32,362 bases of DNA from a virus. The notes beneath the pieces are model-generated. The model was given only the letters and a program-made list of their open reading frames with translations, made no database searches and was not told the origin of the DNA. The translations under genes and the position numbers were made by a program. This document shows, in pieces, positions 1-8,842 of the stretch. The stretch covers positions 1-32,362 of IMG/VR virus record IMGVR_UViG_3300029798_000021, one strand, 5' to 3'. Positions within the stretch are counted from its first letter, which is position 1; each line of letters begins with the position of its first letter.

Positions 1-51
1 CAAACTTGTATCGACATACAGTTGGTTGCTCGACCTGATCTTTGTAGCCAT
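1..51 (-). CDS. tail-fibre-like protein, N-terminus only (partial)
   Basis: An ATG on the minus strand (complement of CAT at 49-51) opens a frame reading MATKIRSSNQLYVDTSL before the window edge. It lies 28 nt downstream of the preceding tail gene and has an A-rich upstream stretch (AAAAAAGTAAGATT) instead of a strong Shine-Dalgarno sequence. The opening 'ATKIRSSNQLYVD' resembles the start of phage tail-fibre or receptor-binding proteins, and the position at the 3' end of the tail module agrees. Only 17 residues are visible, so the assignment rests on context and a short N-terminal resemblance. Confidence 0.5.
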   Translation of the reverse strand, partial: MATKIRSSNQLYVDTSL

Positions 52-79
52 AATCTTACTTTTTTAAATTAAACTTGTG

Positions 80-1645
80 TTATTGTTTTATAAAAATTGC
101 CTCCACAATATCCGAAAACCCACGGTTCAGCGGGGCTTCGTCCATGGTGACCTCCGTAGTTCCCGTTTCTGTATATCCCCTCTCTTTCAGACCGTTCACA
201 AAAAGGATGACCGATCCTGGGGCGTAAGCGACCGAGGTATTGAAAGTTTTGTTGGTCCCGTTTACCGCCCCCATGAGCTGCTCCTTGTGCAGGGCTGAAT
301 AAGCCTCCTCTATTTTGGTTATCCTCCCGGAACCGTCCACCGTGATAATGGCATGTTTGACCGTGCTCCCATAGGTCCCGGCCCCTGCAACATTTGCAGT
401 GTTCGCCCTTAGTTTCCCATCGACTACCGTTATGCTCGTACCGTCAACCAGTGACGGAAGGGCGGAACTCCATAACTGCGAAAGCGCGAGCTTCATCCAT
501 CCGGAAGCAAGTGGGTTTTGTACCGCCACCAACAAGTTGTCGGAATATTGGGCTGTCGTTAGGGAGGAAAGAAGCTCAGTCAAAAAAAAATCCCCCGGTC
601 CCTCCGGCACCGGCAAATCTTCAAAGTTCTGGTCAAGGTTAAGGAGCTGTGTGTCCGATGCGAACCTGTAGCTGAACTCGAATTCAAAAAGGTCGTCCAC
701 CGTCGAGGTCTGTACCTTTGAGCCCAAGATCACGATCTGCCTGACGGAACCGTCGGGCATTACTTTATATCGCTGTTTGGAGTAGAAAAAATCCTCTATC
801 CAGAGGCTTTCGCGCAGCGTGAGGTAGCCGGTTGACTGTTTTATCTCCGCGTTTTTGTTGACCTGGTATTCACCGAACGATCCGTCGCACAGTTGGGCAA
901 CTAGGTGCTCAAGCTTGCGGTCGTTCTCCGATTTTCCGGTGAAGGAAACGCTGTCCGTCCCGCCCAAAGTGTTGGCCCAAAGGAAAGGGTGCTCGTCAAC
1001 GCCACTGTTCCGGAGCCTGTACCGTTGTACCGGAGTGAGGGGCGCATCTGCAAGGTTGACCAGGCAAATGTCCCAAGCGAAAACATTGCCTGAAGAAAAT
1101 GCCCTGACCGTTGACCAGCTCACGTCAATGGTCACCAACTGGTTCGTGACCGATCCCTGGACCAGGTCGAAGTAAGTTGTTTCCATGGTCCCATCAACGA
1201 GATATGCAATACATTTTATGAGGCAATCCATTGTTGCGTAAAAAGTTGCATACTCCGGTTGGTTTTGTGTCACCGTCTTTTCCTGTGGCTGCCAGCTTAA
1301 AAAGTGGCTGCCGACAAAGGCCGCTGCCGTTCCGGAAAGTTCGGCCACCCCTCCTTTTATGGCCCTGAAATTGACGGCCTCGCCGTCGATGATGGCGGTA
1401 AAATCCCCGATGGCGTTGTCCTGGATTGTAATTGGCGAAATGGGAAAATTGACCATGAGCAGCTTTTCTATTATCGCTTTCATGCTTATCGAGACGGCCC
1501 CGCCGGAAGGTTGGTATTTTTCTTTCAGTATCAGGGCGCTGCCTTTCCACAGTTCGAAGTCCACTTCTGAATTGGAGGAAACCTCGAAGGATTTGAGGTT
1601 GCCCGAAAAGGAAAATGTGTCCGGTTGCTGTAAAATGGTGCCCAT
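80..1645 (-). CDS. large phage tail protein (521 aa)
   Basis: A 521-residue protein of the tail module, located after the tape measure gene and a 587-aa tail protein. I chose the start at 1645 (MGTILQQPDTF). The open frame continues upstream to 1819, but that extension is rich in H, R and C and lies inside the preceding gene in another frame. The start at 1645 sits 62 nt after that gene's stop. The N-terminal half looks beta-rich. The C-terminal third carries glycine-rich, fibre-like segments (AGAGTYGSTVKHAIITVDGS, then SVILFVNGLKERGY), as in host-contacting tail proteins. A baseplate hub or fibre-attachment role is inferred from position. No catalytic motif or named family was recognised. 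Confidence 0.7.
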   Translation of the reverse strand: MGTILQQPDTFSFSGNLKSFEVSSNSEVDFELWKGSALILKEKYQPSGGAVSISMKAIIEKLLMVNFPISPITIQDNAIGDFTAIIDGEAVNFRAIKGGVAELSGTAAAFVGSHFLSWQPQEKTVTQNQPEYATFYATMDCLIKCIAYLVDGTMETTYFDLVQGSVTNQLVTIDVSWSTVRAFSSGNVFAWDICLVNLADAPLTPVQRYRLRNSGVDEHPFLWANTLGGTDSVSFTGKSENDRKLEHLVAQLCDGSFGEYQVNKNAEIKQSTGYLTLRESLWIEDFFYSKQRYKVMPDGSVRQIVILGSKVQTSTVDDLFEFEFSYRFASDTQLLNLDQNFEDLPVPEGPGDFFLTELLSSLTTAQYSDNLLVAVQNPLASGWMKLALSQLWSSALPSLVDGTSITVVDGKLRANTANVAGAGTYGSTVKHAIITVDGSGRITKIEEAYSALHKEQLMGAVNGTNKTFNTSVAYAPGSVILFVNGLKERGYTETGTTEVTMDEAPLNRGFSDIVEAIFIKQ

Positions 1646-1707
1646 CCGCTGTTTTTTTGGCGAAAATATGGCCCTGCGACAGGTGGGCAAAGGACAAAAA
1701 AAGAAAT

Positions 1708-3471
1708 TTAGACCGTGAAAAGTTCCGCTTCGACAAGGGATATCCCTTTTGTGCCGATGTCGAACCTGAGGGAGTTGACAAGGTAATTGACTGACGATAT
1801 GTTGTAGGTGTCCTGCCACCGGAAGTTGGCACAGTCAAGGACCGACAGCCTAAAGGACTGCCTTTTTTGCTTCCTGCGGATAGCCCAGTCCTGTTCGTCC
1901 TTGACGAGTTGGGCAATGATGCTTTTCTCCCCATGGGTCCGCATCGAGATTGTCCCTTTTGAGGTTTGGTCGCGGGCGTAGGCATCGCCGGAAATAATGG
2001 GGTACTGGGCATAAACACGTGTGTCGGGCGAATAATAGACCTTCATCCCCCAATTGAAAAGGAAGACAAGGGGGAAATCCTTGTAGCTGCCGATATATCC
2101 CCCGAAAAAACACTCGTTCATATTTTGGGCGATCTGGGGCATCTCGATGTCGATGTCCCACGTCTGGGTGTAGGTGGTGCCAAGCTCATAGACCGATTTT
2201 GTGACCCTGCGGGTCTCGTACCTCTGGCCCAAAACAGTGGCGTTGACCTCTATCTTTTCTTCGGCATCGCCTGAAACGTATGGCCTTTGGTTGCCAACGC
2301 TTTGCCATTTAAAAACGTCCGGGTCCGTCTCCACTGCCTTTGGCTGCAGCACCGACATGTAATAGGTGCCCGTCGATTGGACAAGGTACATCAAATGGTA
2401 ATCCGACCAGTAAACGCTGGGCACTGGCAAAGCGGCAAAATCGGCAACTTCGATAATGTTGTTTGCAATGGCCTGTACGGCCAATGGGTCGCCGGAACCT
2501 TTGTAGGCGATGCTGTACCCGTCTTTTGGGGCCGAAAAAACAAGCGTTTCGGCAAATGCGTTTGCGCTGAGAAGGTTGTTTGTCGGGCCGGATTGGAAAA
2601 TGTCCCTTACCAGCCTTATGGAAGCTGTTTTGTTTTTTTCATCAACGATAATGGCGATCCCAAATTGCCTTATCGTTTTGAGGAAATCGCGGACCGTGAT
2701 TTCCTCAAAGGAGTACCTGTAGGCGATGTTCTGGTGGTTTATCCTTTCCGTGAGCGATAGGCAGAACCATCGGTTCAGGTCCGGGATGGAGGCCATATCG
2801 TCCTCCCCAAGTGTCAGGCCACAATACTCGATAATTTTTTTTAGGATGTACCGTACATAAAAACTGTAGGTTATTACGTTCCAAAGGTATTGGGTCCCGG
2901 TATCGATCCTGTCATCGAGCGAAGCCGTGACAGGGTCGAACCGATTGATATAGTTTGGGATTTTGGCCTTCCCCCTTTCGGTGTCCCATGCCTCCGGATT
3001 GTAAAACGGGGCTATGGTATAATTTACTGAAGGGTAGCAATGGGCAACATGCCCTGTCCTTTGGCGCAACAGTTCTTCTTCGGTGGTATAATAGTTGTCG
3101 GGGTCTGTCCCAAGGTCAAGGCCGTTCATTTTACAGTTTTCCAACAGTTTGGCGAACGAAGTTTTTGTGGAGCGCAGCACTATGGGGAAAGACCCTTCCA
3201 CGATGGGGAAATCCCCTTCGGCAACAGCTTCCCCTGTCAGTACCTGGATGCCGTCAACCTCAAGCACAGCCACCCAAACAAAGTTTTTTGCCGTGGCCGT
3301 GCTTTGGATCCTGGCAGCGTGCAAAAGGATGGCTTCGTTGGGCTTGTAGGGGATGGTGAAAGGGTAGGAGAATGCCCCAACCTCGTTAAAGTAGGGGTTC
3401 ATGGCCGTTATCCCGATTTTTGTATCCGTGTAAAGCGCAACTGGTGAACCGTTTAAATATAGTCTTATCAT
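1708..3471 (-). CDS. phage tail/baseplate-like protein (587 aa)
   Basis: It begins MIRLYLNGSPVALYTDTKIG, a start typical of beta-rich tail proteins such as distal-tail or baseplate components. Its place directly after the tape measure gene, where such proteins are usually encoded, supports this. The residues SYPFTIPYKPNE and the segment around GEAVAEGDFPIVEG resemble Bacteroidota phage tail proteins, but I cannot name a Pfam family. The start is unusual in context. The ATG at 3469-3471 overlaps by four bases (ATGA) the stop of an open frame formed by the 9-bp repeat array upstream, so the ribosome binding region of this gene lies within repeat DNA. Confidence 0.7.
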   Translation of the reverse strand: MIRLYLNGSPVALYTDTKIGITAMNPYFNEVGAFSYPFTIPYKPNEAILLHAARIQSTATAKNFVWVAVLEVDGIQVLTGEAVAEGDFPIVEGSFPIVLRSTKTSFAKLLENCKMNGLDLGTDPDNYYTTEEELLRQRTGHVAHCYPSVNYTIAPFYNPEAWDTERGKAKIPNYINRFDPVTASLDDRIDTGTQYLWNVITYSFYVRYILKKIIEYCGLTLGEDDMASIPDLNRWFCLSLTERINHQNIAYRYSFEEITVRDFLKTIRQFGIAIIVDEKNKTASIRLVRDIFQSGPTNNLLSANAFAETLVFSAPKDGYSIAYKGSGDPLAVQAIANNIIEVADFAALPVPSVYWSDYHLMYLVQSTGTYYMSVLQPKAVETDPDVFKWQSVGNQRPYVSGDAEEKIEVNATVLGQRYETRRVTKSVYELGTTYTQTWDIDIEMPQIAQNMNECFFGGYIGSYKDFPLVFLFNWGMKVYYSPDTRVYAQYPIISGDAYARDQTSKGTISMRTHGEKSIIAQLVKDEQDWAIRRKQKRQSFRLSVLDCANFRWQDTYNISSVNYLVNSLRFDIGTKGISLVEAELFTV

Positions 3472-3479
3472 TGGTGTAT

Positions 3480-3983
3480 ATTTGTGAAATTTGAGTAATC
3501 AGTGCCATTCGTGAAATCAGGACAATTCGTGCCATTCGTGAAATCAAGATAAATCAGATTAATCCGTTTAATTCGTTCAATTTGTGGCATTTGTGTAATC
3601 CGTGCCATTTGTGTAATCCTCGGAATCCATTTAATTTGTGTAATTTGCGTAATCCGTGCCATTCGTGAAATCAGCATCATCCATTTAATCCGTTTAATTT
3701 GTGTAATTTGAGTAATCAGAGACATTCGAGAAATTAGTTCGATTCGTTTAATCCTTTCAATTTGTGTAATTTGCGTAATCCTTGCCATTCGTGAAATCAT
3801 GGGAATCCGTTTAATTTGTTAAATCCGTGCCATTCGTGAAATCACCATCATTCTTTTAATTCGTTCAATTTGAGAAATCCATGACATTTGTGAAATCAGC
3901 GCAATCCGTGCCATTCGTGAAATCAGCATCATCCATTTAATTCGTTCAATTCGTGAAATCATCCTAATCCGCGCCCTTCGTTA
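3480..3983. repeat. ~500-bp array of a degenerate 9-bp repeat between two tail genes
   Basis: The sequence is almost entirely nine-base units of the type ATTCGTGAA, ATCAGCATC, ATCCATTTA, ATTCGTTCA, about 55 in all. The AT[TC] anchor recurs every nine bases. One unit near 3545-3555 is ten bases (ATCAAGATAA), which shifts the phase once. Because nine is a multiple of three, the minus strand has a long open frame (3468-3800) reading as x-I-x triplets (RITQITQIERIKRI). After the one-base shift it reads as DFT-NGT-type triplets. The array ends at the stop codon of the tape measure gene and abuts the start of the next tail gene. I treat it as a repeat and not a gene. Confidence 0.9.
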
Positions 3984-6900
3984 TTTCGTTATCGAGTTGA
4001 ATTTAGTGATGTCCGAAAGTGCCTCGTCCAAACCGTTGTGGCCATATTTGTTGATCGTTGCCTTTGCTACGATCCCCTTCTCGATATGGGCGTTCAAACG
4101 GTTGATGGCCGCGACCAGTGCGGCATTGTCCTGGGCTGGCTGAAGGTTTAACAGTGTCTCTCCCGTTCCGGTGGGCTGAACAAACCCACCCGACACATAG
4201 CCGTTTTGGTTTCCCCTGGCAACTTGTACCATCGGTCGTAGGTCGAGCCGTGCAAGGCTGTTGTTCTTTCGCGCCTGTTCAAAAATATGGATGAACGGCA
4301 GCAGCCCCGGATTGTCAACCCCTTCTTTGGGTATGACATACTCCCCTTTGTGAACGACACCAGCGGGTTCATACTTTCCACCGGGTTCGGTAAAGCCGCC
4401 TTCGGACATCCCCTTGTCTTTTTTGCCCGACATGGAGCCGATTGTCTGTGCCAAAACGCTCGCAATGCTCACCCCTGCCGTTATTGTGTTGATCGTTACC
4501 CAAGGCTGGCCGAAGGTGATGGGCGAAGCCGCGACAGCTTTTGAGTTGGCAATGGCCGTGTTGAAGATGATCTGTCCGATGGCGGCAGCTTGCTGCGCCA
4601 AAAACATTGCTTTTCCCAATGCTGTTTCTTTTCCAAAGACATCTGCCAACGCTCCGAAAAGGTTGTTTGCCGCGCCGAAAACGGCATCGCCGATCTGTTG
4701 CCGCTTATTGAGTTCATCGGTCTTAATGGCGATCAACTTGTCCGACAGCCCTTTTTCGGCCTGTGCTATCCTGGCGGCGTTGCCTTTAGCGGCTGCTAAT
4801 TCTTCGTTGTACTGTGCCTGTGCAAGCTGCTTTTCTGCTGCCCACCGCTGCACGTCAGTCCCTGCCTTGGCCTGGTCGAACAGGGCAGCGTCCATTTGTT
4901 CCTGCAGCAACTTTGCGGTATCGATGTCAGTCAGAACCTTGTCGTGGGCCAGCTTTTTTTCGATGATCGTCTGGTTTATGGCATCGTTCAAGGCCATTTC
5001 GTCATTCGAAAGGATTTGCTTTTCTATTTTTTGCTTGTTCAGCCTTTCAAGTTCAGCTTTCCATTTCTGCTCCTGCAAAGCTTTTTCTTTGTCCAGGCCT
5101 TCCTGAAGGTTGGCGATCCTGGCATCCGAAAGCTCTTTTTCTGCCTTTAAGAGCAGGTCTTTGACAACCTCCTGTGCCTTGAGTTGTTTTTCGGCAACCT
5201 GGGCCATCGCGTCTTCATATTCTTTGCTGCCAACCTTATAGACAGCGGCTTTCGCCGCAAGGAACTTCAGTTCCTGGGAAAGCAGGTCGGCCTTGAACTG
5301 GTCCTCGGAATACTTTTCGTCCGTCCGCCTTTTATCGTTGATCGCCTTCACGGCCTTTGCGTTGTCGGCCTCGGCCTTTTCCAGCCCATCTTTTTCAGTG
5401 TCCCTCTCTTCCTTTTTTGCTTTTTTCTCCGACTTGGCCTTTCCAAGTTCGTTCAGTTTGTTGATCTCGTTTTGGATCGCCTCGGTTGCCCTGTTCCTCG
5501 CGGTGACCTCTTCGACTGTGGTACCCGGCATCCGTTTTGCCGCTTCAAGTTCCTGCTCCTTTAGTTTGATCAGGTCCTCGGTTGCCTTTTTCTCCCTGTC
5601 GTTGTTGCCGGGACCATCGGGGACCGCCGTATCCGAAGGTTTGTTGATGATCCCCTTCACCGCCTTTATCGATGCAAGGTAGGTTTCGTTCGATTTTGTC
5701 GCGTTTTCGGTTGCCTGGGCCTCCATCAAAGTTTGCATCAACAGAAAGTTGCCCCCCGATTTCAAGGAAGCCCCCACTGTTTGCCAAAACCCAACTTTGC
5801 GGTCGGCACCGCTTGCGAGGTCGTCCAAACGTTGTTTTTCGATCTCGGCAAACTTCTGTTCTGCGGCCATAACTTTTGCCTTCTCCAAAAGTGAATCGGT
5901 ATAAGCCTTAACGCTCATTTTTGCCTTGTCGGTATTAATGGTCTCAAGGGTAAGGTTGCCTAAATATTCAGGGGAAATGGCATTAATCTTTTTTATCGCA
6001 TCAAGCCGTTCAGCTTTTGAGAGGTTTTCGTTGCGTGCCATATCGAGAAGGGTTTCCAAACGGATCTTTTCCTCCACTATGTTTTTCCTGGCTTCGAGGT
6101 TGATGTCGTTTACCGCTTTTTGTGCAACCTGCGCTGCCGTCAGTTTTGCGGTGTAGAAGTACAGTGCCGACCCTGCAGCCACCAGGAGGCCAACAACAAG
6201 GCCGATGGGGTTTGCCATCAGGGCGGCGGAAAATGCCCTGAACTGTATGGCTGCCCTGCCCAAATTGCCGGTCAGCAAGGCGGTTGCGGCATTGTAAAGG
6301 GCGATGGCGGCAAACTGGGCGTTGTAGGCCAATGCCTGTGCTTTACCTATAACGATGGAGATCAGGCTAGCGGCATTTTTTCTCTCCTCCCACATGGTTG
6401 CCAGTTTGGTCGCAACCGTATAGGCAACGATGGAAGCGGTGGCCGTGACGATGACAGGGGCATATTTTACGAATACATCGATCAGGGTTGAAAAAAGCTT
6501 TATGGCCTTGCCAGTCCATCCGGTCACAAGGGTGAGCGAAGGGGAAAGCTTTTCTCCCAGTTCCATCGAAACCAGGTTGAGCCTGTTCTTTGCCTGTGCG
6601 AGTTTTGCGTTGTTGTTGTCGGTGTTGATTGTTGCCTGTTCGATGGCAACATTTGTTCCGGTCACTGCGGTCTCGAATTTCTTGAGCTCCCCCACGTTGT
6701 CGATCAGGATCTTGGCCACCGTGATGTTCTCCACCCCGAACCTTTTTGTCAGTTCGGTGACCGAATAGTTCTTTTTGCCCATGTTTTCAAGTGCAACGGA
6801 GAGGCCGACCAGAGCGGGGTTGGTATCGTCCGCGCCGTTCTGGAGGTCGAGCAGCACCGCTTTCAGGCTGCGCCCAGCGATTTCAGGCTGGGTGATGCGC

Positions 6901-7709
6901 GGCGCTAGTGTCTCTATGGTGGCCACGAGTGTTTCGATGCTGATCCCGGCATCGGCGGCAACCGTCCCTGCCTTTTCGAAAGCTGCTGTGATATAGGGGA
7001 CTTCTCCCGCCCCCTCTTTTGACCCTGCGGCAATGGCGTTGATGATCCTTCGGGCTTCTGTGGCAGGCACATTGTACTGGTTCATCACCATTGTCAATGC
7101 CTCGATGGCCGGCTGGAGATCGGTCTTTGCGGCGTTGCCAAGGATGAGGGCTTCCTGTGCCACCTCGGCCAATGCCTCTTTGTTCTTGAGAAGTTCCGGC
7201 CTGGCGGAACCGACTTTGGTAAACGCATCCACGATGTCCTGGGCGCTCTGGGTCACAAGGATGCCGTTTTCGAGCGTGGAAATGCTCATCTCTTTTGCCT
7301 TTTGCGAAAGCCATTCCAGGGAGTCGCCGGTCAGGCCGGTCAAAGCAGAAAGGTTGCCGACACGCTCCTCAAAGTCGTTGAAGGTCTTTACCAGGTTTTT
7401 GATCCCCATTATGGCCATGGTGGCACCTGCTATCCCTGCGGTTATCAGCCCGAAATATTTGTTCAGGCCATCGGCCATCCCCTGTAAACTCCAGGAGTTT
7501 GATACTGCGGCTATGTCCTTGTTGTGCTGCGCCATGATCCCGCGAAGCTCCTGTATCCCCTTTGCGTTGCGGACATATTCGTTGCTGCCGATGATCATGC
7601 GCGACTGCTCGTTTATGAGCCTTGTCATTTCTGCCCTGACGCTCTTAATGTCGTTGCTGACCTGTTGACCGTTGATGTACAGCGTGATCCGCCTGTCGTA
7701 ACTTGCCAT
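3981..7709 (-). CDS. phage tail tape measure protein (1242 aa)
   Basis: This is the longest gene in the window. Tape measure proteins set tail length and pass through the tail tube during DNA entry. The N-terminal ~100 residues (MASYDRRITLYINGQ) lead into a hydrophobic stretch (GLITAGIAGATMAIMGI, around 88-104). A TP901-like domain follows (about 110-400) with repeated 'A..VGSARPE', 'TDLQPAIEAL' and 'SLKAVLLDL' helices. Further hydrophobic segments lie around 430-530. Long Lys/Glu/Ala-rich coiled coils span about 530-1020. The tail end has the GGFTEPGGKYEPAGVVHKGE motif (near 1105), common in this family. A bidirectional-looking terminator lies upstream at 7801-7832, so the gene is either read through from the portal side or has its own unseen promoter. 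Confidence 0.92.
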   Translation of the reverse strand: MASYDRRITLYINGQQVSNDIKSVRAEMTRLINEQSRMIIGSNEYVRNAKGIQELRGIMAQHNKDIAAVSNSWSLQGMADGLNKYFGLITAGIAGATMAIMGIKNLVKTFNDFEERVGNLSALTGLTGDSLEWLSQKAKEMSISTLENGILVTQSAQDIVDAFTKVGSARPELLKNKEALAEVAQEALILGNAAKTDLQPAIEALTMVMNQYNVPATEARRIINAIAAGSKEGAGEVPYITAAFEKAGTVAADAGISIETLVATIETLAPRITQPEIAGRSLKAVLLDLQNGADDTNPALVGLSVALENMGKKNYSVTELTKRFGVENITVAKILIDNVGELKKFETAVTGTNVAIEQATINTDNNNAKLAQAKNRLNLVSMELGEKLSPSLTLVTGWTGKAIKLFSTLIDVFVKYAPVIVTATASIVAYTVATKLATMWEERKNAASLISIVIGKAQALAYNAQFAAIALYNAATALLTGNLGRAAIQFRAFSAALMANPIGLVVGLLVAAGSALYFYTAKLTAAQVAQKAVNDINLEARKNIVEEKIRLETLLDMARNENLSKAERLDAIKKINAISPEYLGNLTLETINTDKAKMSVKAYTDSLLEKAKVMAAEQKFAEIEKQRLDDLASGADRKVGFWQTVGASLKSGGNFLLMQTLMEAQATENATKSNETYLASIKAVKGIINKPSDTAVPDGPGNNDREKKATEDLIKLKEQELEAAKRMPGTTVEEVTARNRATEAIQNEINKLNELGKAKSEKKAKKEERDTEKDGLEKAEADNAKAVKAINDKRRTDEKYSEDQFKADLLSQELKFLAAKAAVYKVGSKEYEDAMAQVAEKQLKAQEVVKDLLLKAEKELSDARIANLQEGLDKEKALQEQKWKAELERLNKQKIEKQILSNDEMALNDAINQTIIEKKLAHDKVLTDIDTAKLLQEQMDAALFDQAKAGTDVQRWAAEKQLAQAQYNEELAAAKGNAARIAQAEKGLSDKLIAIKTDELNKRQQIGDAVFGAANNLFGALADVFGKETALGKAMFLAQQAAAIGQIIFNTAIANSKAVAASPITFGQPWVTINTITAGVSIASVLAQTIGSMSGKKDKGMSEGGFTEPGGKYEPAGVVHKGEYVIPKEGVDNPGLLPFIHIFEQARKNNSLARLDLRPMVQVARGNQNGYVSGGFVQPTGTGETLLNLQPAQDNAALVAAINRLNAHIEKGIVAKATINKYGHNGLDEALSDITKFNSITK

Positions 7710-7800
7710 AAATGGAATTTTTGGGCAAGGTAAGAAGGAAGGATTGACAGGAAAAGGACAGAAATTTAATTGATAGAAGGTTTAGGAAATAGGTAGAAAC

Positions 7801-7832
7801 AAAAAAAACCGGAATGGTCTCCGGTTTTTTTT
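7801..7832 (-). terminator. intrinsic terminator after the protease gene
   Basis: An eight-base stem, AAACCGGA paired with TCCGGTTT, has a six-base loop (ATGGTC). An A tract flanks one side and a T tract the other, so it can act in either direction. On the minus strand it lies 18 nt after the stop of the aspartyl protease gene. Confidence 0.85.
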
Positions 7833-7849
7833 GTTTAAAGTATGTATTC

Positions 7850-8416
7850 TTATTTGCCGTGGCAATTTTTAAATTTTAATTTACTACCACATGGGCAAAT
7901 ATCGTTTCTACCAACATTTTTGAATTGAAGCATTGTTATATCGTTTGCTTCTTGCACATAGTCGATGCTTTTAATTGAAGGTATCCTGAATGTAACGGTG
8001 GTATTATTGTTAAAATTGGTTATAGAGAAATCTCCTTGAGTGATCACGTCCATTCCAATTATTACTCCAAAAGTTCCGGCCTCTTCCGAACATTCCGTAA
8101 CACGGATATTTGGAACAATTAAATTATTGGGCAAATAAATATTCACAAGATATACATTTGCCCATGTAACACCATCAGCATGATGAACCTGTGTTTTTGA
8201 AATCGGCTTTAGGTTTAAATCTAAGGCTGTTTGCTTTGTTACAACACAATTTGTGGCACCAGTGTCCCAAAGTGCATTTGTTTTATAAATCCGACTATCC
8301 GACGGATCAAATTTATCTCCTATGATGAGTGGGATGGATACACCTATTTCGGTAATGATTTCCCGTAGTTTACCAACTGCTTTGGTTGTGAATGCATGAA
8401 ATACAGGACTCTTCAT
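7850..8416 (-). CDS. retropepsin-like aspartyl protease fused to a SEC-C zinc motif
   Basis: A 188-residue protein. Residues 47-60 contain [13 protein letters not shown], the D-T-G-A active-site loop of single-lobe aspartyl proteases (A2/retropepsin-like), which act as dimers. A downstream hydrophobic-Gly segment ([15 protein letters not shown], around 135-150) matches the family's second psi-loop. The last 20 residues ([20 protein letters not shown]) are a textbook SEC-C metal-binding motif with C-x-C and C-H ligands. The start at 8416 directly follows the stop of the 78-aa gene, so the two form a pair. Low GC compared with the surrounding tail genes suggests it is cargo. The substrate is unknown. 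Confidence 0.85.
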   Translation of the reverse strand: MKSPVFHAFTTKAVGKLREIITEIGVSIPLIIGDKFDPSDSRIYKTNALWDTGATNCVVTKQTALDLNLKPISKTQVHHADGVTWANVYLVNIYLPNNLIVPNIRVTECSEEAGTFGVIIGMDVITQGDFSITNFNNNTTVTFRIPSIKSIDYVQEANDITMLQFKNVGRNDICPCGSKLKFKNCHGK

Positions 8417-8653
8417 TTACCTGAAAATTACGCGGGTCCTAAAAGTCTGGGTATAATTTTCAGCACCTGGCTGGCATTCTTGAATCAGGAAAGTTCCTAA
8501 CTCATAAATTTTTACAGCTTCAGAGTACGCTTCAATTTCTGTATTGTAAACCCCAACTATCGACTGATCTTTAATCACTAGGTATTTACCTTTGTATTTG
8601 GTAACCAGATCAGACTGGTTATCGATGTAGTATTTGAATTCTTGATCAAGCAT
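8417..8653 (-). CDS. small DUF5678-like partner of the aspartyl protease
   Basis: A 78-residue acidic protein. The core 'LVTKYKGKYLVIKDQSIVGVYNTEIEAYSEAVK' has the pattern of DUF5678-like proteins: a short strand pair (GKYLVI, SIVGVY) followed by a helix. The end, ENYTQTFRTRVIFR, resembles what I recall of such proteins next to retroviral-type aspartyl protease genes. The stop abuts the protease start without any gap, so the two are probably translationally coupled. A TAnnTTTG box lies 50 nt upstream. Whether the pair is a toxin-antitoxin, a protease-substrate or another kind of module cannot be told from sequence. Confidence 0.75.
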   Translation of the reverse strand: MLDQEFKYYIDNQSDLVTKYKGKYLVIKDQSIVGVYNTEIEAYSEAVKIYELGTFLIQECQPGAENYTQTFRTRVIFR

Positions 8654-8702
8654 CGTGTATTGTAATTAAAGTTTGATAAATGAAATACATTTTTTGAACG
8701 TA

Positions 8703-8710
8703 CAAAAGTA
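8703..8710 (-). promoter_or_regulatory. promoter -7 box for the protease pair
   Basis: The minus strand reads TACTTTTG, a match to TAnnTTTG, about 50 nt before the start codon of the 78-aa gene. TTTG-type sequences lie further upstream, but at about 12 or 25 bases, so no -33 box is spaced ideally. Confidence 0.5.
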
Positions 8711-8842
8711 AATAAAGTTGCAAATGAATAACACACAAATAACAAAATAACAACATTTGTATGCTTTTAAAATAATTGCTCATTTCAATCGTTGTTGGAG
8801 TCCACGGCTTTAAGGTAATAAAGAAACCCTACCGCAAATTAA

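Noticed and set aside
1646-1819. N-terminal extension of the 521-aa tail protein to 1819
   Set aside because: It lies inside the preceding gene in another frame and has shadow-like composition. A start at 1645 fits the gene spacing.
3468-3800. 110-aa open frame rich in RIT/QIT/ERI triplets
   Set aside because: It is the in-frame reading of the 9-bp DNA repeat and changes composition completely at a one-base slip, so it is not evidence of a protein.
4414-5682. Long rightward frames opposite the tape measure gene
   Set aside because: They are antisense shadows of its Lys/Glu/Ala-rich coiled-coil codons, with Ser/Phe/Cys-rich translations.
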